A stretch of DNA of 64,000 bases from Arthrobacter humicola (GCF_022803015.1 NZ_JAFKON010000007.1:62001-126000), one strand, 5' to 3'. Shown: positions 48,974-58,485, counted from the stretch's first letter. The notes: generated from the sequence alone by a model not told the origin. A program made the numbers and translations.

Positions 48974-50209
48974 ATGGGGGTCCAGGTGGAGGCTGTACGC
49001 ATTGTTGAGGACGAGGTCCGTGAGCTGATCCGCCGGCGGGGCCTTGACCCCCTGCGGGAGTCCGGCGAAGTCCGGCGCCTGGTCGAGGCGGCTGTCAGCG
49101 ACTACGACGAACGGGCCCTCCTGGCGCCGCTGCCCCCGCTGGGCCCGTTGGAGTCGGCCCGGAGATTCGTCTTCGACGCTGTGGCGGGCTTTGGTGCGCT
49201 CCAGCCTCTCCTCGACGATCCGGGCATCGAGGAAATCTGGCTCAATGCGCCGAATGAAATCTATGTGGCGCGCAACGGCGAATCGGAACTGACCTCCGTT
49301 TCGCTGACGGACCAGCAAGTCCGGGACCTTGTGGAACGGATGTTGAAGAGCTCAGGCCGGCGCCTGGACATGTCCTCGCCGTTCGTGGACGCGGCGCTCC
49401 CGGACGGCTCCAGGCTGCACGTCGTGATCCCGGACGTCACCCGGCGTCACTGGGCAATCAACATCCGCAAGTTCGTCGTCAAAGCCAGCCGGCTCGAGCA
49501 CCTGGTGGAGCTGGGAACGCTCACCCCGCAGGCGGCCAGGTTCCTCGGCGCGGCCGTCGCCAGCGGCCTCAACATCCTGGTCTCGGGCGCCACCCAGGCG
49601 GGCAAAACCACCATGCTCAACTGCCTCGCCGCCAGCATCGGCACCCGCGAACGGGTCATCACGGTGGAGGAAATCTTTGAACTGCAGTTGCCGCTCCGCG
49701 ACGTCGTCGGTCTTCAGTGCCGTCAGCCGAACCTGGAGGGGCAGGGGGAGATTCCGCTGCGCCGCCTGGTCAAGGAGGCCCTGCGCATGCGGCCGGACCG
49801 GATGGTGGTCGGGGAAGTCCGGGAGGCCGAGAGCCTGGACATGCTCATCGCTTTGAATTCCGGCCTTCCCGGAATGTGCACCGTGCATGCGAACTCCGCC
49901 CATGATGCCGTGACGAAAATCTGCACGCTGCCGCTGCTCGCCGGCGACAACATCTCCAGCGCGTTCGTAGTGCCCACCGTCGCGTCCTGCATCGATCTGG
50001 TGGTCCATTGCAGCAGGCACACCAGCGGGCGGCGACAGGTCACCGAGATCCTGTCCCTGGGCCGCCGGGTGGAAAACGGGATCATCGAGTCATCCATGGT
50101 GTTCACGATGTCGGACGGGCAGCTTCTGCCCAAGGCCAACTCCATGCCCGCCGCGGAAAAGTTTGCCCGATCCGGGTACGACGTCGCTGCGCTGCTGGAG
50201 CAGCGGTGA
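48974..50209 (+). CDS. cpaF: Tad/Flp pilus assembly ATPase CpaF (TadA)
   Basis: This 411-residue secretion ATPase (GSPII_E class) powers pilus assembly. It has an N-terminal helical domain (1-80), the beta-sheet domain with IEEIWLNAPNEIYVARNG, Walker A GATQAGKTT (near residue 205), the Asp box VEEIFELQLP, Walker B RPDRMVVGEVREAES and the His box. It is shorter than the usual 450-480 residues because the N-terminal forkhead-like region is missing. The ATG at 48974 has no strong box; a GTG at 48986 follows GGGGG. The stop overlaps tadB (TGATG). Confidence 0.93.
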   Translation: MGVQVEAVRIVEDEVRELIRRRGLDPLRESGEVRRLVEAAVSDYDERALLAPLPPLGPLESARRFVFDAVAGFGALQPLLDDPGIEEIWLNAPNEIYVARNGESELTSVSLTDQQVRDLVERMLKSSGRRLDMSSPFVDAALPDGSRLHVVIPDVTRRHWAINIRKFVVKASRLEHLVELGTLTPQAARFLGAAVASGLNILVSGATQAGKTTMLNCLAASIGTRERVITVEEIFELQLPLRDVVGLQCRQPNLEGQGEIPLRRLVKEALRMRPDRMVVGEVREAESLDMLIALNSGLPGMCTVHANSAHDAVTKICTLPLLAGDNISSAFVVPTVASCIDLVVHCSRHTSGRRQVTEILSLGRRVENGIIESSMVFTMSDGQLLPKANSMPAAEKFARSGYDVAALLEQR

Positions 50210-51063
50210 TGGCGCCGCTGGTCGGGATGCTGGGCGGCGCCGGCCTCCTGCTGATCTGGTGGTCCGCGTGGGAGACGCCTGAGAGCGGGCGGCGCAGGCC
50301 CCGGACCAGCCGGCTTGAGGACCTCCTGCGGTCGGCGGGCATCGAAAAGGTCAGCGCGGCAGGGCTGCTCGCCTCGTGCCTTGGACTCGGGGCCTTCACA
50401 ACGCTCGCGTTCTTCGCAGTTACCGGGTCATGGCCGATCTCGGGATGCTTTGGCCTCTTTGGCGGCTGGCTGCCGATGGCGATGGTCCGGTGGCGTGCCA
50501 GAAAGCGCACGGCTGTCCTCCGCCAGCTCTGGCCCGACGTCGTTGATCATTTGCGCTCAGCCATCAGGGCCGGCCTGTCGCTGCCAGAGGCTCTTATCCA
50601 GCTGGGCGACAAGGGCCCCGTGGAGCTTCGCCACGTGTTTGTGGACTTTGGCTCCGACTACCGGTCGGGAGGCCAGTTCGATCCCTCACTCACCCGGCTC
50701 AAGGACCGTCTGGCCGATCCCGTGGCGGACCGGATCGTCGAGGCCCTCCGGCTCACCCGGGAGGTGGGCGGTTCGGACCTCGGGAGGCTGCTGGGCACCC
50801 TCGCGGAGTTCCTGCGGGAAAGCGCCAGGACCCGGAGTGAGCTGGAGGCAAGGCAATCCTGGACCGTCAACGCCGCACGCCTCGCCGTCGCTGCGCCCTG
50901 GATTGTCCTGGTGTTGCTGGCCAGCCGTCCTGAGGCTGTGATGGCGTATAACACCCCGCTCGGCGCTGCCGTCCTTTTGGGCGGCCTTGCCGTCTCCCTG
51001 CTGTCCTACGCCATCATGCTGCGTATCGGGGCGCTGCCGGAAGAACAGCGGGTCCTCCGATGA
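50209..51063 (+). CDS. tadB: Tad pilus inner-membrane platform protein TadB
   Basis: This 284-residue type II secretion F domain protein has an N-terminal membrane anchor, two central helices (about 60-105) and a C-terminal helix (about 245-275). The conserved core is LWPDVVDHLRSAIRAGLSLPEAL and VEALRLTREVGGSDLGRLLGTL. It forms the membrane base with TadC. The start is the ATG overlapping the cpaF stop; a longer frame upstream overlaps cpaF and is not used. Confidence 0.9.
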   Translation: MAPLVGMLGGAGLLLIWWSAWETPESGRRRPRTSRLEDLLRSAGIEKVSAAGLLASCLGLGAFTTLAFFAVTGSWPISGCFGLFGGWLPMAMVRWRARKRTAVLRQLWPDVVDHLRSAIRAGLSLPEALIQLGDKGPVELRHVFVDFGSDYRSGGQFDPSLTRLKDRLADPVADRIVEALRLTREVGGSDLGRLLGTLAEFLRESARTRSELEARQSWTVNAARLAVAAPWIVLVLLASRPEAVMAYNTPLGAAVLLGGLAVSLLSYAIMLRIGALPEEQRVLR

Positions 51064-52001
51064 CCGGCCTGATGGCCGGCGCCACGGTGTGCGGGGCCGT
51101 GCTCGGGGCGGGCCTGTGGCTGTTCCTCGTCCGGCTCCCCTTTATGCGCCCAACGACGTTCGTCGAACGTATCGAACCGCAGCTGAGAACCCACAACCTC
51201 GAATCCCGGCTTTTGCGCACCGTCCCGCGGAATGTCACACCGTTTGGGCCGCTCGAACGGATCCTCCGCCCGGCGTTCCGAGACGGTGCCAGGTCCCTGG
51301 GCCGGATCAACCTTGGCGCGACGGCGTTAAACCGCAGGCTCGCCCGCGCCGGCAGCGCCAAAACAGCCTTGGACTTCCGGGCTGAGCAACTCCTCTGGGC
51401 GGCCGGCGGCTTCGTCCTCGCCGTCGGCGTTGTGGCGCTCGCCTGCTCGATCGGCCGCTTCAGCCCGTTCGTCGCCGTCGTGGCCGTCGTGGGCAGCGCC
51501 GTCGGCGGGTTCCTGCTCCGGGACTACCTGTTGGGCGCGCACATCAAGAAACGGGAGGCGCGGATGATGGCGGAGTTTCCGAGCATCGCCGAACTCATGG
51601 CCCTGGCCGTCAGCGCCGGCGAAAGTGCCACCGGTGCCCTGGACAGGGTCTGCCGCAGCGCGCGGGGTGAGCTCTCGCAGGAATTCGGCCGTGTCCTCGC
51701 CGAGACCAGGTCCGGCAAGCCCCTCGTGGAGGCCCTCCACGAGTTCTCGTCCAGGACTGATCAAGGACCGTTGCTCCGTTTCGTGGACGGGATGATCGTG
51801 GCCGTCGAACGTGGAACACCCCTCGCCGACGTCCTCCGGGCGCAGGCACAGGATGTCCGGGACACAGCCAAGAGGGAGCTCATGGAGTCCGCCGGCAAGA
51901 AGGAAATCGGCATGATGGTGCCGCTGGTCTTTGGCGTCCTTCCGCTCACGGTCATCTTCGCCGTCTTCCCCGGTCTGGCCGCCATCAGTCTCGGACTCTA
52001 G
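51060..52001 (+). CDS. tadC: Tad pilus inner-membrane platform protein TadC
   Basis: This 313-residue second F domain protein has an N-terminal helix, a central pair (about 110-155) and a C-terminal helix (GMMVPLVFGVLPLTVIFAVFP). The conserved core is MAEFPSIAELMALAVSAGES and FVDGMIVAVERGTPLADVLRAQAQ. The ATG overlaps the tadB stop (ATGA). A 246-bp leader separates it from the pilin-like gene. Confidence 0.9.
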   Translation: MTGLMAGATVCGAVLGAGLWLFLVRLPFMRPTTFVERIEPQLRTHNLESRLLRTVPRNVTPFGPLERILRPAFRDGARSLGRINLGATALNRRLARAGSAKTALDFRAEQLLWAAGGFVLAVGVVALACSIGRFSPFVAVVAVVGSAVGGFLLRDYLLGAHIKKREARMMAEFPSIAELMALAVSAGESATGALDRVCRSARGELSQEFGRVLAETRSGKPLVEALHEFSSRTDQGPLLRFVDGMIVAVERGTPLADVLRAQAQDVRDTAKRELMESAGKKEIGMMVPLVFGVLPLTVIFAVFPGLAAISLGL

Positions 52002-52247
52002 GTACCTGGCGAACGACGACGACGGACAGCCGGCGGCTGCCCACCGGCCGGCACGGGCAGGACTCAAGAAAAGTCGTACGAGGAGGGAACAGGATACGAA
52101 GGACGCCCTGCAGCCGGCCGGCCAGCCAGGGGCACACGGTGCACGATCTGCCGGCGACACGTCACGAACCATCAGATCCAAAAACAGGACTCCGGAACAA
52201 CAGAAAACCAGCAAACAGAGAACCAGAGAACCAGGAAAGAGGACACG
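52002..52247 (+). other. 246-bp C/A-rich leader before the pilin-like gene, no gene seen
   Basis: The last 70 bases are unusually rich in A and C for this genome, with a duplicated AGAACC(AG) near 52220, then GGAAAGAGG before the ATG. I see no ORF, terminator or clear promoter. It may be a 5' UTR that raises pilin translation. Confidence 0.5.
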
Positions 52248-52499
52248 ATGAAGAACTTCGGAACCCGGGCTGCAGTGGCGGCCTGCGCGCTCAGCATGTT
52301 GACTTGGTGGTCTGCTCCGTCGCAAGCGCGGGCGGGGGACCACTCTGACGTGGGTACCGCCCATCCCCAGCGCGGGGACGTCCCCGGCTGGGTCATGATC
52401 ACCCTCATGTCGGCAGTCCTCGTGGCCGCCCTTCTCGCCCTCGCCGGTCCTGCGCTTGAGGGACTCTTCAACCAGGCCATGGACAAGGTCGGACAGTAG
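52248..52499 (+). CDS. Small pilin-like secreted or membrane protein (candidate Flp-type pilin)
   Basis: This 83-residue protein has a signal-like N-terminus (1-29), a Gly/Asp/His linker, and a hydrophobic helix (about 47-68; WVMITLMSAVLVAALLALAG) followed by a short amphipathic end (LEGLFNQAMDKVGQ). The position after tadC and before tadE is where the Flp pilin gene usually lies, and the single long helix fits. It lacks the usual G|xxxxEY prepilin cleavage site, since Trp48 occupies the expected Glu position, so processing would be unusual. GGAAAGAGG gives a strong start. Classification is by context. Confidence 0.65.
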   Translation: MKNFGTRAAVAACALSMLTWWSAPSQARAGDHSDVGTAHPQRGDVPGWVMITLMSAVLVAALLALAGPALEGLFNQAMDKVGQ

Positions 52500-52502
52500 G
52501 CA

Positions 52503-52928
52503 ATGGCAGCCCAGGGCGGGGGGACCGGGCGCCAGATCGATAGCGGGGAAAACCGCAAAGGCGTAGAGCGGGGCGCTGCAGTGGTGGACTTCGTGCTGAT
52601 CGGTGCGTTGCTCACCTTGCTCTTCCTCGCGATCGTGCAGCTCACCCTGGTACTTCACGTCCGGAATACGCTGATCGACGCCGCCGCCTCGGGCGCCAGA
52701 TACGGCACGTTGGCCGACCGCAACGACGGGGACGCCAAGGAACGGACTGTCCAGCTGATCACGGCGGCGCTCAACGCGGATTTCGCGCGGGATGTGGGGA
52801 CAAGCGAATCGACGTTCCAGGGCATCCGCACACTCGAGGTGACCGTCCGGGCACCCCTGCCGGTCATCGGCTTCATCGGTCCCCGGGCGCTCTTGGAGGT
52901 GAAGGGCCATGCGGCAATCCAGCGTTGA
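52503..52928 (+). CDS. TadE-like minor pilin/pseudopilin
   Basis: This 141-residue protein has RGAAVVDFVLIGALLTLLFL from residue 22, the TadE motif (basic-Gly, then five residues and Asp in place of the usual Glu, then a long helix). RNTLIDAAASGARYGTLADR follows, as is typical of TadE. It is a predicted minor pilin of the Tad machine. It starts three bases after the pilin-like gene and overlaps the next gene by 20 bp. Confidence 0.85.
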   Translation: MAAQGGGTGRQIDSGENRKGVERGAAVVDFVLIGALLTLLFLAIVQLTLVLHVRNTLIDAAASGARYGTLADRNDGDAKERTVQLITAALNADFARDVGTSESTFQGIRTLEVTVRAPLPVIGFIGPRALLEVKGHAAIQR

Positions 52929-53361
52929 ATGGCCGGAGCACGCCGCCTCACCGGAACAGGGGAGTGCCGTGGTCGAGTTCGTCTTCTTGTCCGCGCTGCT
53001 GATGGTGCCGCTGGTGTACTTCATCATCACCGTGGGCCAGATCCAGGGCGGGTCGTTCGCAGTCGTGGGCGCCGCCGACCAGGCCGCCAAGGTCTACGTG
53101 GCCCAGCCGGACGCGGCAAGCGGCCGGGCAGCGGCAGAGCAAGCCGTGCTGCTGGCGCTCGCCGATTACGGCCAGCCGGCGGGAAACGCCACCGTCGACA
53201 CCCGCTGCGAGCCTGCCGATTGCCTGGCTCCCGGCTCGGCGGTGACAGTCACCGTCCGCCTCACCGTTCCCCTGCCGTTTGTGCCGTTCAGCGGCGCACT
53301 GCATCTGAACGCGAGCCAGCTCAGCGCGTCGGCAACCCAACTGGTGGGCAGGTTCCGGTGA
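52909..53361 (+). CDS. TadE-like minor pilin/pseudopilin (second copy)
   Basis: This 150-residue protein has QGSAVVEFVFLSALLMVPLV (residues 17-36), a canonical prepilin-like motif with Glu at position 5 of the helix. A beta-rich C-terminus includes two cysteines (DTRCEPADC). It overlaps the previous gene by 20 bp in another frame and the next by GTGA, consistent with tight translational coupling. Confidence 0.84.
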   Translation: MRQSSVEWPEHAASPEQGSAVVEFVFLSALLMVPLVYFIITVGQIQGGSFAVVGAADQAAKVYVAQPDAASGRAAAEQAVLLALADYGQPAGNATVDTRCEPADCLAPGSAVTVTVRLTVPLPFVPFSGALHLNASQLSASATQLVGRFR

Positions 53362-53810
53362 GGGGCCGGCCCGGGCCCCGCCGGCAGGAGGGACAGGTGC
53401 TGGTGCTGAGCATCGGCTTCATGCTGATTGCCCTGCTGGTCGCCACCGTCGTAATGGCGGCCTCCAGCGTCTACCTCGAACACAAGAAACTGCTCTCCCT
53501 CGCTGACGGCGCCTCGGTGGCCGCCGCGGACAGCTTCACGCTCGGCCAGCTGGGCAACTCCGGCGGCACACCGTCCGCCGTCCTCAGCGGGGCGAGGGTT
53601 CGCAGCGCCGCCGTCGACTATCTGGGCCGCAACGGCGCGTTCGAGCGCTTCAGCGCCCTAAGCGTGGCGCCGGGGACCGGCAGCCCGGACGGCGCCACCG
53701 CCGTCGTCGTCCTGAGTGCAGCCGTCCACCCGCCGGTGGTGAACTTCCTGGTGCCGGACGGCATCCGGATCGAGGCGACGTCCACGGCGCGCTCCCGCCT
53801 CAGCCGGTGA
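53358..53810 (+). CDS. TadG-like pilus assembly protein
   Basis: This 150-residue protein starts at a GTG overlapping the previous stop. REGQVLVLSIGFMLIALLVATVVMAASSVYLEHKKLLSLADGAS is the N-terminal helix and the conserved DGAS-x-A-AAD region of TadG-type (putative Flp pilus assembly) proteins, here split for reading as EGQVLVLSIGF and KLLSLADGASVAAAD. It lacks the von Willebrand-type domain of full-length TadG. It ends the pilus operon. Confidence 0.8.
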   Translation: MRGRPGPRRQEGQVLVLSIGFMLIALLVATVVMAASSVYLEHKKLLSLADGASVAAADSFTLGQLGNSGGTPSAVLSGARVRSAAVDYLGRNGAFERFSALSVAPGTGSPDGATAVVVLSAAVHPPVVNFLVPDGIRIEATSTARSRLSR

Positions 53811-53827
53811 GCTGCTGGCCCGCCACT

Positions 53828-53908
53828 CCGGTTGCCCTATCTGTAGATGCTGCCAACCAGGCCGTCAGGCAACCCAAGTGACAGGTCACCCGGATACAGG
53901 GCAACCGG
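53828..53908. repeat. Long-range inverted repeat with alternative partner between tadG and prfB
   Basis: CCGGTTGCCCT (53828-53838) pairs perfectly with 53898-53908 across 59 bases. A third element, AGGCAACCC near 53866-53874, could pair with the same left arm, so two folds compete. It lies upstream of the prfB -10 (TAGGCT, 53937-53942), so it most likely belongs to the end of the pilus transcript. Confidence 0.5.
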
Positions 53909-53951
53909 CAGGGTCAGGGGGCTAGGACACATAGCGTAGGCTTAAAAAACC

Positions 53952-55067
53952 ATGGCAAACATTGATTTTCCCGCTGAAATCCGCGCGCTGCGGGCCACCT
54001 ACACGTCCATCGAGAACGTCTCGAACGTCGAGGCGCTCAAGGAAGACATCGCCGAGCTCAGCGAGCGGGCCGGTGAACCCAATCTGTGGGACGACCCCGC
54101 CGCGGCGCAGGTCATCACCTCGAAGCTCTCGCACAAGCAGACCGAACTCGAGCGGCTCAACAAGCTCGTGGCCAGGATCGACGACCTCGAGGTCCTCGTG
54201 GAACTCGGCCAGGACGAGGACGACGCCGACTCCATGGGTGAGGCCGCCGCGGAACTCGAATCCGTCCGCAAGGCGCTGGCCGACCTTGAAGTCGTCACCC
54301 TGCTCTCCGGCGAGTTCGACGAGCGCGAAGCCGTGGTGACCATCCGCGCCGGCGCCGGTGGCGTGGACGCGGCGGACTTCGCAGAAATGCTGCTGCGCAT
54401 GTACCTGCGCTGGGCCGAACGCCACGGCTACCCGACCACCATCATGGATACCTCCTATGCCGAAGAAGCTGGGCTGAAGTCCGCCACCTTCGAGGTCAAA
54501 GCGCCCTACGCCTTCGGCACGCTCAGCGTCGAGGCCGGCACCCACCGCCTGGTCCGGATCAGCCCGTTCGACAACCAGGGCCGCCGCCAGACCTCGTTCG
54601 CGGCCGTGGAAGTGATCCCGCTGATCGAGCAGACGGACTCCATCGACATCCCGGACAACGAGATCCGCGTGGACGTCTTCCGCTCCTCCGGCCCCGGCGG
54701 GCAGTCGGTCAACACCACGGACTCCGCGGTGCGCCTCACCCACATCCCCACCGGCACCGTGGTGTCGATGCAGAACGAGAAATCGCAGCTGCAGAACCGC
54801 GCCGCCGCCCTGCGCGTGCTGCAGTCCCGCCTCCTGCTGCTGAAGAAGGAACAGGAGGACGCCGAGAAGAAGGCGTTCGCCGGCGACGTCAAAGCCTCGT
54901 GGGGCGACCAGATGCGCTCCTACGTCCTGAACCCGTACCAGATGGTCAAGGACCTCCGCACCGAGCATGAGGTCGGCAACACCTCGGCCGTGTTCGACGG
55001 CGAAATCGACGACTTCATCGACGCCGGCATCCGCTGGCGGACGGACAACCGCAACGCCGAGAAGTAG
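53952..55067 (+). CDS. prfB: Peptide chain release factor 2
   Basis: This 371-residue factor releases peptides at UGA and UAA. It has the anticodon-like SPF motif (204-206, in [15 protein letters not shown]) and the catalytic GGQ (249-251, in [20 protein letters not shown]). The frame is continuous: the programmed +1 frameshift with in-frame UGA near codon 26, found in many bacteria, is absent. TAGGCT lies nine bases before the ATG, so the leader is very short or missing. It heads the conserved prfB-ftsE-ftsX-smpB block. Confidence 0.97.
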   Translation: MANIDFPAEIRALRATYTSIENVSNVEALKEDIAELSERAGEPNLWDDPAAAQVITSKLSHKQTELERLNKLVARIDDLEVLVELGQDEDDADSMGEAAAELESVRKALADLEVVTLLSGEFDEREAVVTIRAGAGGVDAADFAEMLLRMYLRWAERHGYPTTIMDTSYAEEAGLKSATFEVKAPYAFGTLSVEAGTHRLVRISPFDNQGRRQTSFAAVEVIPLIEQTDSIDIPDNEIRVDVFRSSGPGGQSVNTTDSAVRLTHIPTGTVVSMQNEKSQLQNRAAALRVLQSRLLLLKKEQEDAEKKAFAGDVKASWGDQMRSYVLNPYQMVKDLRTEHEVGNTSAVFDGEIDDFIDAGIRWRTDNRNAEK

Positions 55068-55159
55068 GCCCGGCGCCCGGCCGGGCGCCTCCACTGGGAG
55101 GTCCCTGACAATCGCGCGACACGCCCCGCCGTTCCGGCGGTTCCGCCGTTACCCGTGCG

Positions 55160-55165
55160 TATAGT
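55160..55165 (+). promoter_or_regulatory. Candidate -10 box for ftsEX
   Basis: TATAGT, preceded by TGCG as a partial extended -10, lies 96 bp before the ftsE ATG. No good -35 is seen. Confidence 0.4.
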
Positions 55166-55260
55166 CGAGGGGCCGGAGCTCTACTTCCCCCAAACGAAAG
55201 CCCTTGCGCCGGCAGCAGAACCGGGCCCTCGCGGCCATGTCCTGCAGGGTACTAAGGGCC

Positions 55261-56082
55261 ATGATCCGTTTCGAAAATGTCACCAAGGTCTATGACCAGA
55301 AGGCGCGGCCGGCGCTGGATTCGATCAACCTTGAGATCGACCGTGGCGAATTCGCCTTCCTCGTCGGCGCCTCCGGCTCCGGCAAATCGACCTTCCTGCG
55401 CCTGGTCCTCAAAGAGGACCGTGCCTCCTCCGGCGCCGTCTACGTGGCCGGCCAGAACGTCGCAAACATCTCCAGCTGGCGCGTGCCGCGCCTGCGCCGC
55501 GGAATCGGCGTCGTCTTCCAGGACTTCCGCCTGCTGCCGCAGAAAACCGTCTTCGCCAACGTCGCCTTCGCCATGCAGGTCATCGGCAAGAGCCGCAGCG
55601 TCATCCGCGACACCGTCCCCGAGGTCCTGAAGACCGTCGGCCTGGAAGGCAAAGAAAACCGTCTCCCGCACGAACTCTCAGGCGGCGAGCAGCAGCGCGT
55701 GGCGATCGCCCGCGCCGTCGTGAACCGCCCCGGCATCCTGCTGGCCGACGAGCCGACCGGAAACCTGGACCCCACCACCTCGATGGGCATCATGGGCGTG
55801 CTGGACAAGATCAACCAGAACGGCACCACCGTGGTGATGGCCACTCACGACGACGACATCGTCAACGAAATGCGCAAACGGGTGGTGGAACTGAAGAACG
55901 GGGTCGTGATCCGCGACGAGGCCAAGGCCCTCTACACCTCCATGATTCCCGTCGTGGGCCAGTCGCGCCGCCTGCGCGACGCCAGCGGACGGGACGAACA
56001 GCCGCAAGTTATCCCGCCCCGGGCCGGCTCGCGCGCCGAAGCCCGCACCGAGTTCCGCACCGCAGGGGAGGGCCAAGCGTGA
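55261..56082 (+). CDS. ftsE: Cell-division ABC transporter ATPase FtsE
   Basis: This 273-residue ATPase has Walker [10 protein letters not shown]-loop [11 protein letters not shown], signature [14 protein letters not shown], Walker [13 protein letters not shown] and H-loop ATHD. FtsE is normally about 220-230 residues. Here a C-terminal extension of about 45 residues (from about 230) is charged and disordered, as in several actinobacterial FtsE proteins. With FtsX it couples ATP hydrolysis to activation of wall hydrolases at the septum. [13 protein letters not shown] at 55261 fits the family; in-frame starts upstream are possible. It overlaps ftsX by GTGA. Confidence 0.95.
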   Translation: MIRFENVTKVYDQKARPALDSINLEIDRGEFAFLVGASGSGKSTFLRLVLKEDRASSGAVYVAGQNVANISSWRVPRLRRGIGVVFQDFRLLPQKTVFANVAFAMQVIGKSRSVIRDTVPEVLKTVGLEGKENRLPHELSGGEQQRVAIARAVVNRPGILLADEPTGNLDPTTSMGIMGVLDKINQNGTTVVMATHDDDIVNEMRKRVVELKNGVVIRDEAKALYTSMIPVVGQSRRLRDASGRDEQPQVIPPRAGSRAEARTEFRTAGEGQA

Positions 56083-56993
56083 GGCTTGCATTCGTCCTGG
56101 GCGAGATCGGCAGCGGCCTGCGCCGCAACCTGTCCATGGTGATCTCCGTGATCCTGGTGACCTTCGTGTCGCTGACCTTCGTCGGCGCCGCCGGCATGCT
56201 GCAGCTGCAGATCAACCAGATGAAGGGCTACTGGTACGACAAAGTCCAGGTGGCCATCTTCCTCTGCAGTGACGGTTCGACGGCGCCCGGCTGCGCCACC
56301 GGTCCGGCGACGCCGGAGCAGGAGGACAACCTGCGCACGCTGCTGAAGTCGCCCGCAGTGGCGCAGTACGTCAACGACTTCCAATACGAGTCCAAGGACG
56401 ACGCCTACAAGCACTTCAAGGAACAGTTCTCCAATTCCCCGATCGTTGACTCCGTGACCCCGGACCAGTTGCCGGCGTCCTTCCGGATCAACATGAAGGA
56501 CCCGGAGAAGTACGAGATCATCAGCGAGACCTTCTCCTCCCAGGCCGGGGTAGAGACCGTGATCGACCAGCGGCAGCTGCTGGAGCGGCTGTTCTCGGCC
56601 ATGAACGCCGCGTCCCTGGTGGCCGTGAGCATTGCCGGAGTCATGATCATCTGCGCCATTTTGCTGATCGCAACCACCATCCGGCTCTCCGCGTTCAGCC
56701 GCCGCCGGGAAACAGGCATCATGCGACTGGTGGGCGCGTCCAAGATGGTCATCCAGCTCCCGTTCATCCTCGAAGGCGTCATCGCCGCGGTCATCGGTGC
56801 CGCCCTGGCCTCCGGCACCCTGTGGGCCGTGGCCCGCTTCTTCCTCGAAGGCGTCCTGTCCAAGCAGTATCCGGACACCGCGTTTATCTCACCCGGGCAG
56901 ACCCTGATCCTGGTACCTGCCCTGATTGGCCTGGGCGTTGTCCTGGCCGGAATTTCCTCCCTGCTGACCCTCCGCCGGTACTTGCGGGTCTAG
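56079..56993 (+). CDS. ftsX: Cell-division membrane protein FtsX
   Basis: This 304-residue protein has four membrane helices (about 18-42, 185-210, 225-250 and 275-300) and a large extracytoplasmic loop between the first two. In mycobacteria that loop binds the hydrolase RipC. The loop contains a Cys pair ([15 protein letters not shown]). The [15 protein letters not shown] coupling region is typical. The M23 hydrolase gene directly downstream is the likely partner. Confidence 0.95.
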   Translation: MRLAFVLGEIGSGLRRNLSMVISVILVTFVSLTFVGAAGMLQLQINQMKGYWYDKVQVAIFLCSDGSTAPGCATGPATPEQEDNLRTLLKSPAVAQYVNDFQYESKDDAYKHFKEQFSNSPIVDSVTPDQLPASFRINMKDPEKYEIISETFSSQAGVETVIDQRQLLERLFSAMNAASLVAVSIAGVMIICAILLIATTIRLSAFSRRRETGIMRLVGASKMVIQLPFILEGVIAAVIGAALASGTLWAVARFFLEGVLSKQYPDTAFISPGQTLILVPALIGLGVVLAGISSLLTLRRYLRV

Positions 56994-57019
56994 CTTTGCG
57001 CAACGAAAAGGGAATGCTT

Positions 57020-58423
57020 ATGACACCGATGGCCCGCCGCCCCCTCCGGCAATCCCTCCGGCTCCGCCTGGTGGGGCGCCGCAGCCGGATGATCAGCGCC
57101 ACCCTGGCGCTGGTCCTGGCCGGGACCATGGGGGCCTCGAGTCCGGCGGCATTCGCCGACGACCTTGAGGACCAGCAGGCCGCGCTGCGCGAGGAGGCGG
57201 CCCGGGTCCAGCACTCCCTCGAATTCGTGGACGGCAAGATCGCCCAGGCTGCGGCAGACCTGGTCCTGTACCAGGGCCAGCTCCCCGGCGCCCAGCAGGC
57301 GCTCACGGACGCCCAGGGCCGGGTGGCCGGAGCGGTCCAGGAAGTGCAGGCCCTCGCGGCCCGTGTGGACCTGGCGCAGCAGAACAAGGCAAAAATCACG
57401 CAGCAGCTGGAAGCGGACAAGCAAAAGATCGCGGACACCCGGAAGCTGATCGGGCAGATCGCCACGCAGGCCTACAAGTCCGGTGGCGTCCCATCCAACC
57501 TGTCCCTGTTCTTCGGGTCGAACCAGGGCAGCAGCCTGACGGACACCATCGACCTCGCGGACCAGGCCCTGCGCAGCCAGAACTCCGCGATGGACAAGCT
57601 CACCCAGCAGAGCGCCACCAACGTCAACGCGCAGGCCCGGCTGGCCGCCGTCGAGGCTGAAATCACCGACCTCAAGGCCAAAGCCGACGCCGCACTGGCC
57701 CGGGAAAAGGCCGCCCGGGACGAGGCCGCAGCCAAGAAGGCCGCCGTCGACAAGCTGATTGCCGACACCACCCGGCTCGACGCCCAACTCCAGGCCGCCA
57801 AGCCCGGCATCCAGAACCAGCTCGCGCAGGTCAAGGCCCAGCAGGACGCCGTCGCCGCCGAGATCGCCGAACGCGACCGGAAGCTGCGTGAGGCCTGGCT
57901 GGCCGAGCAGCGGCGCATTGCCGAGGCCGCGGCGGCAGCTGCCCGGGCGCAGGGACAGGCGGTCCAGCCGTATGTCCCGCCGGCCCAGGGCTCGCCGTCG
58001 GCCTTCGGGCTGCAGCACCCGTTCCCAGGCAATATTCCGATCACCTCCGGGTTTGGCTGGCGGGCGACGCCGCCGGGCACCATCGACTTCTACGGCCAGG
58101 GCGGCTACATGCACACCGGCATCGACTTCGGTGCCGCCTGCGGCACGCCCGTCTACGCCGCGGCTGCCGGCACCGTCTTCTCGGCCGGCTGGGCCAACGA
58201 CGGCGGCGGCAACAACGTGAAGATTTCCCACGGGGTGGTCCAGGGCAACTCGCTGACCACGATTTACTACCACAACACTTCCGTGGCGGTCTCGGTCGGC
58301 CAGCACGTCAACCAGGGGCAGCTGATCGCCTATTCAGGCACCACCGGCAACTCCACCGGCTGCCACTCGCACTTTGAGACCTGGCTCAACGGCCGGGCCG
58401 TGGACCCCATGAACCTGCTGTAG
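57020..58423 (+). CDS. Secreted M23 peptidoglycan hydrolase with coiled coil (probable FtsEX partner)
   Basis: This 467-residue protein has a basic N-terminus and signal peptide (to about residue 50, ending SSPAAFA). A long coiled coil (about 52-310) is rich in Ala/Gln/Lys/Asp, like EnvC or pneumococcal PcsB. The C-terminal LytM domain (about 345-465) has intact zinc ligands: His365 and Asp369 in HTGID, and His449/His451 in CHSHFE. Unlike EnvC it should be catalytic. It lies 26 bp after ftsX. The ATG at 57020 follows AAAGGGA; an ATG at 57014 is too close to that box. Confidence 0.91.
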   Translation: MTPMARRPLRQSLRLRLVGRRSRMISATLALVLAGTMGASSPAAFADDLEDQQAALREEAARVQHSLEFVDGKIAQAAADLVLYQGQLPGAQQALTDAQGRVAGAVQEVQALAARVDLAQQNKAKITQQLEADKQKIADTRKLIGQIATQAYKSGGVPSNLSLFFGSNQGSSLTDTIDLADQALRSQNSAMDKLTQQSATNVNAQARLAAVEAEITDLKAKADAALAREKAARDEAAAKKAAVDKLIADTTRLDAQLQAAKPGIQNQLAQVKAQQDAVAAEIAERDRKLREAWLAEQRRIAEAAAAAARAQGQAVQPYVPPAQGSPSAFGLQHPFPGNIPITSGFGWRATPPGTIDFYGQGGYMHTGIDFGAACGTPVYAAAAGTVFSAGWANDGGGNNVKISHGVVQGNSLTTIYYHNTSVAVSVGQHVNQGQLIAYSGTTGNSTGCHSHFETWLNGRAVDPMNLL

Positions 58424-58431
58424 TCCGGCCC

Positions 58432-58467
58432 GGGCCATCCGGCAGGCCATCCGGCGGGCCATCCGCT
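58432..58467 (+). repeat. 12-bp tandem repeat, three copies
   Basis: (G/A)GGCCATCCGG-type units lie at 58432-58443, 58444-58455 and 58456-58467, right after the M23 stop and before the smpB promoter. Confidence 0.85.
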
Positions 58468-58485
58468 GAGGCGGGCGCCCTGCCG

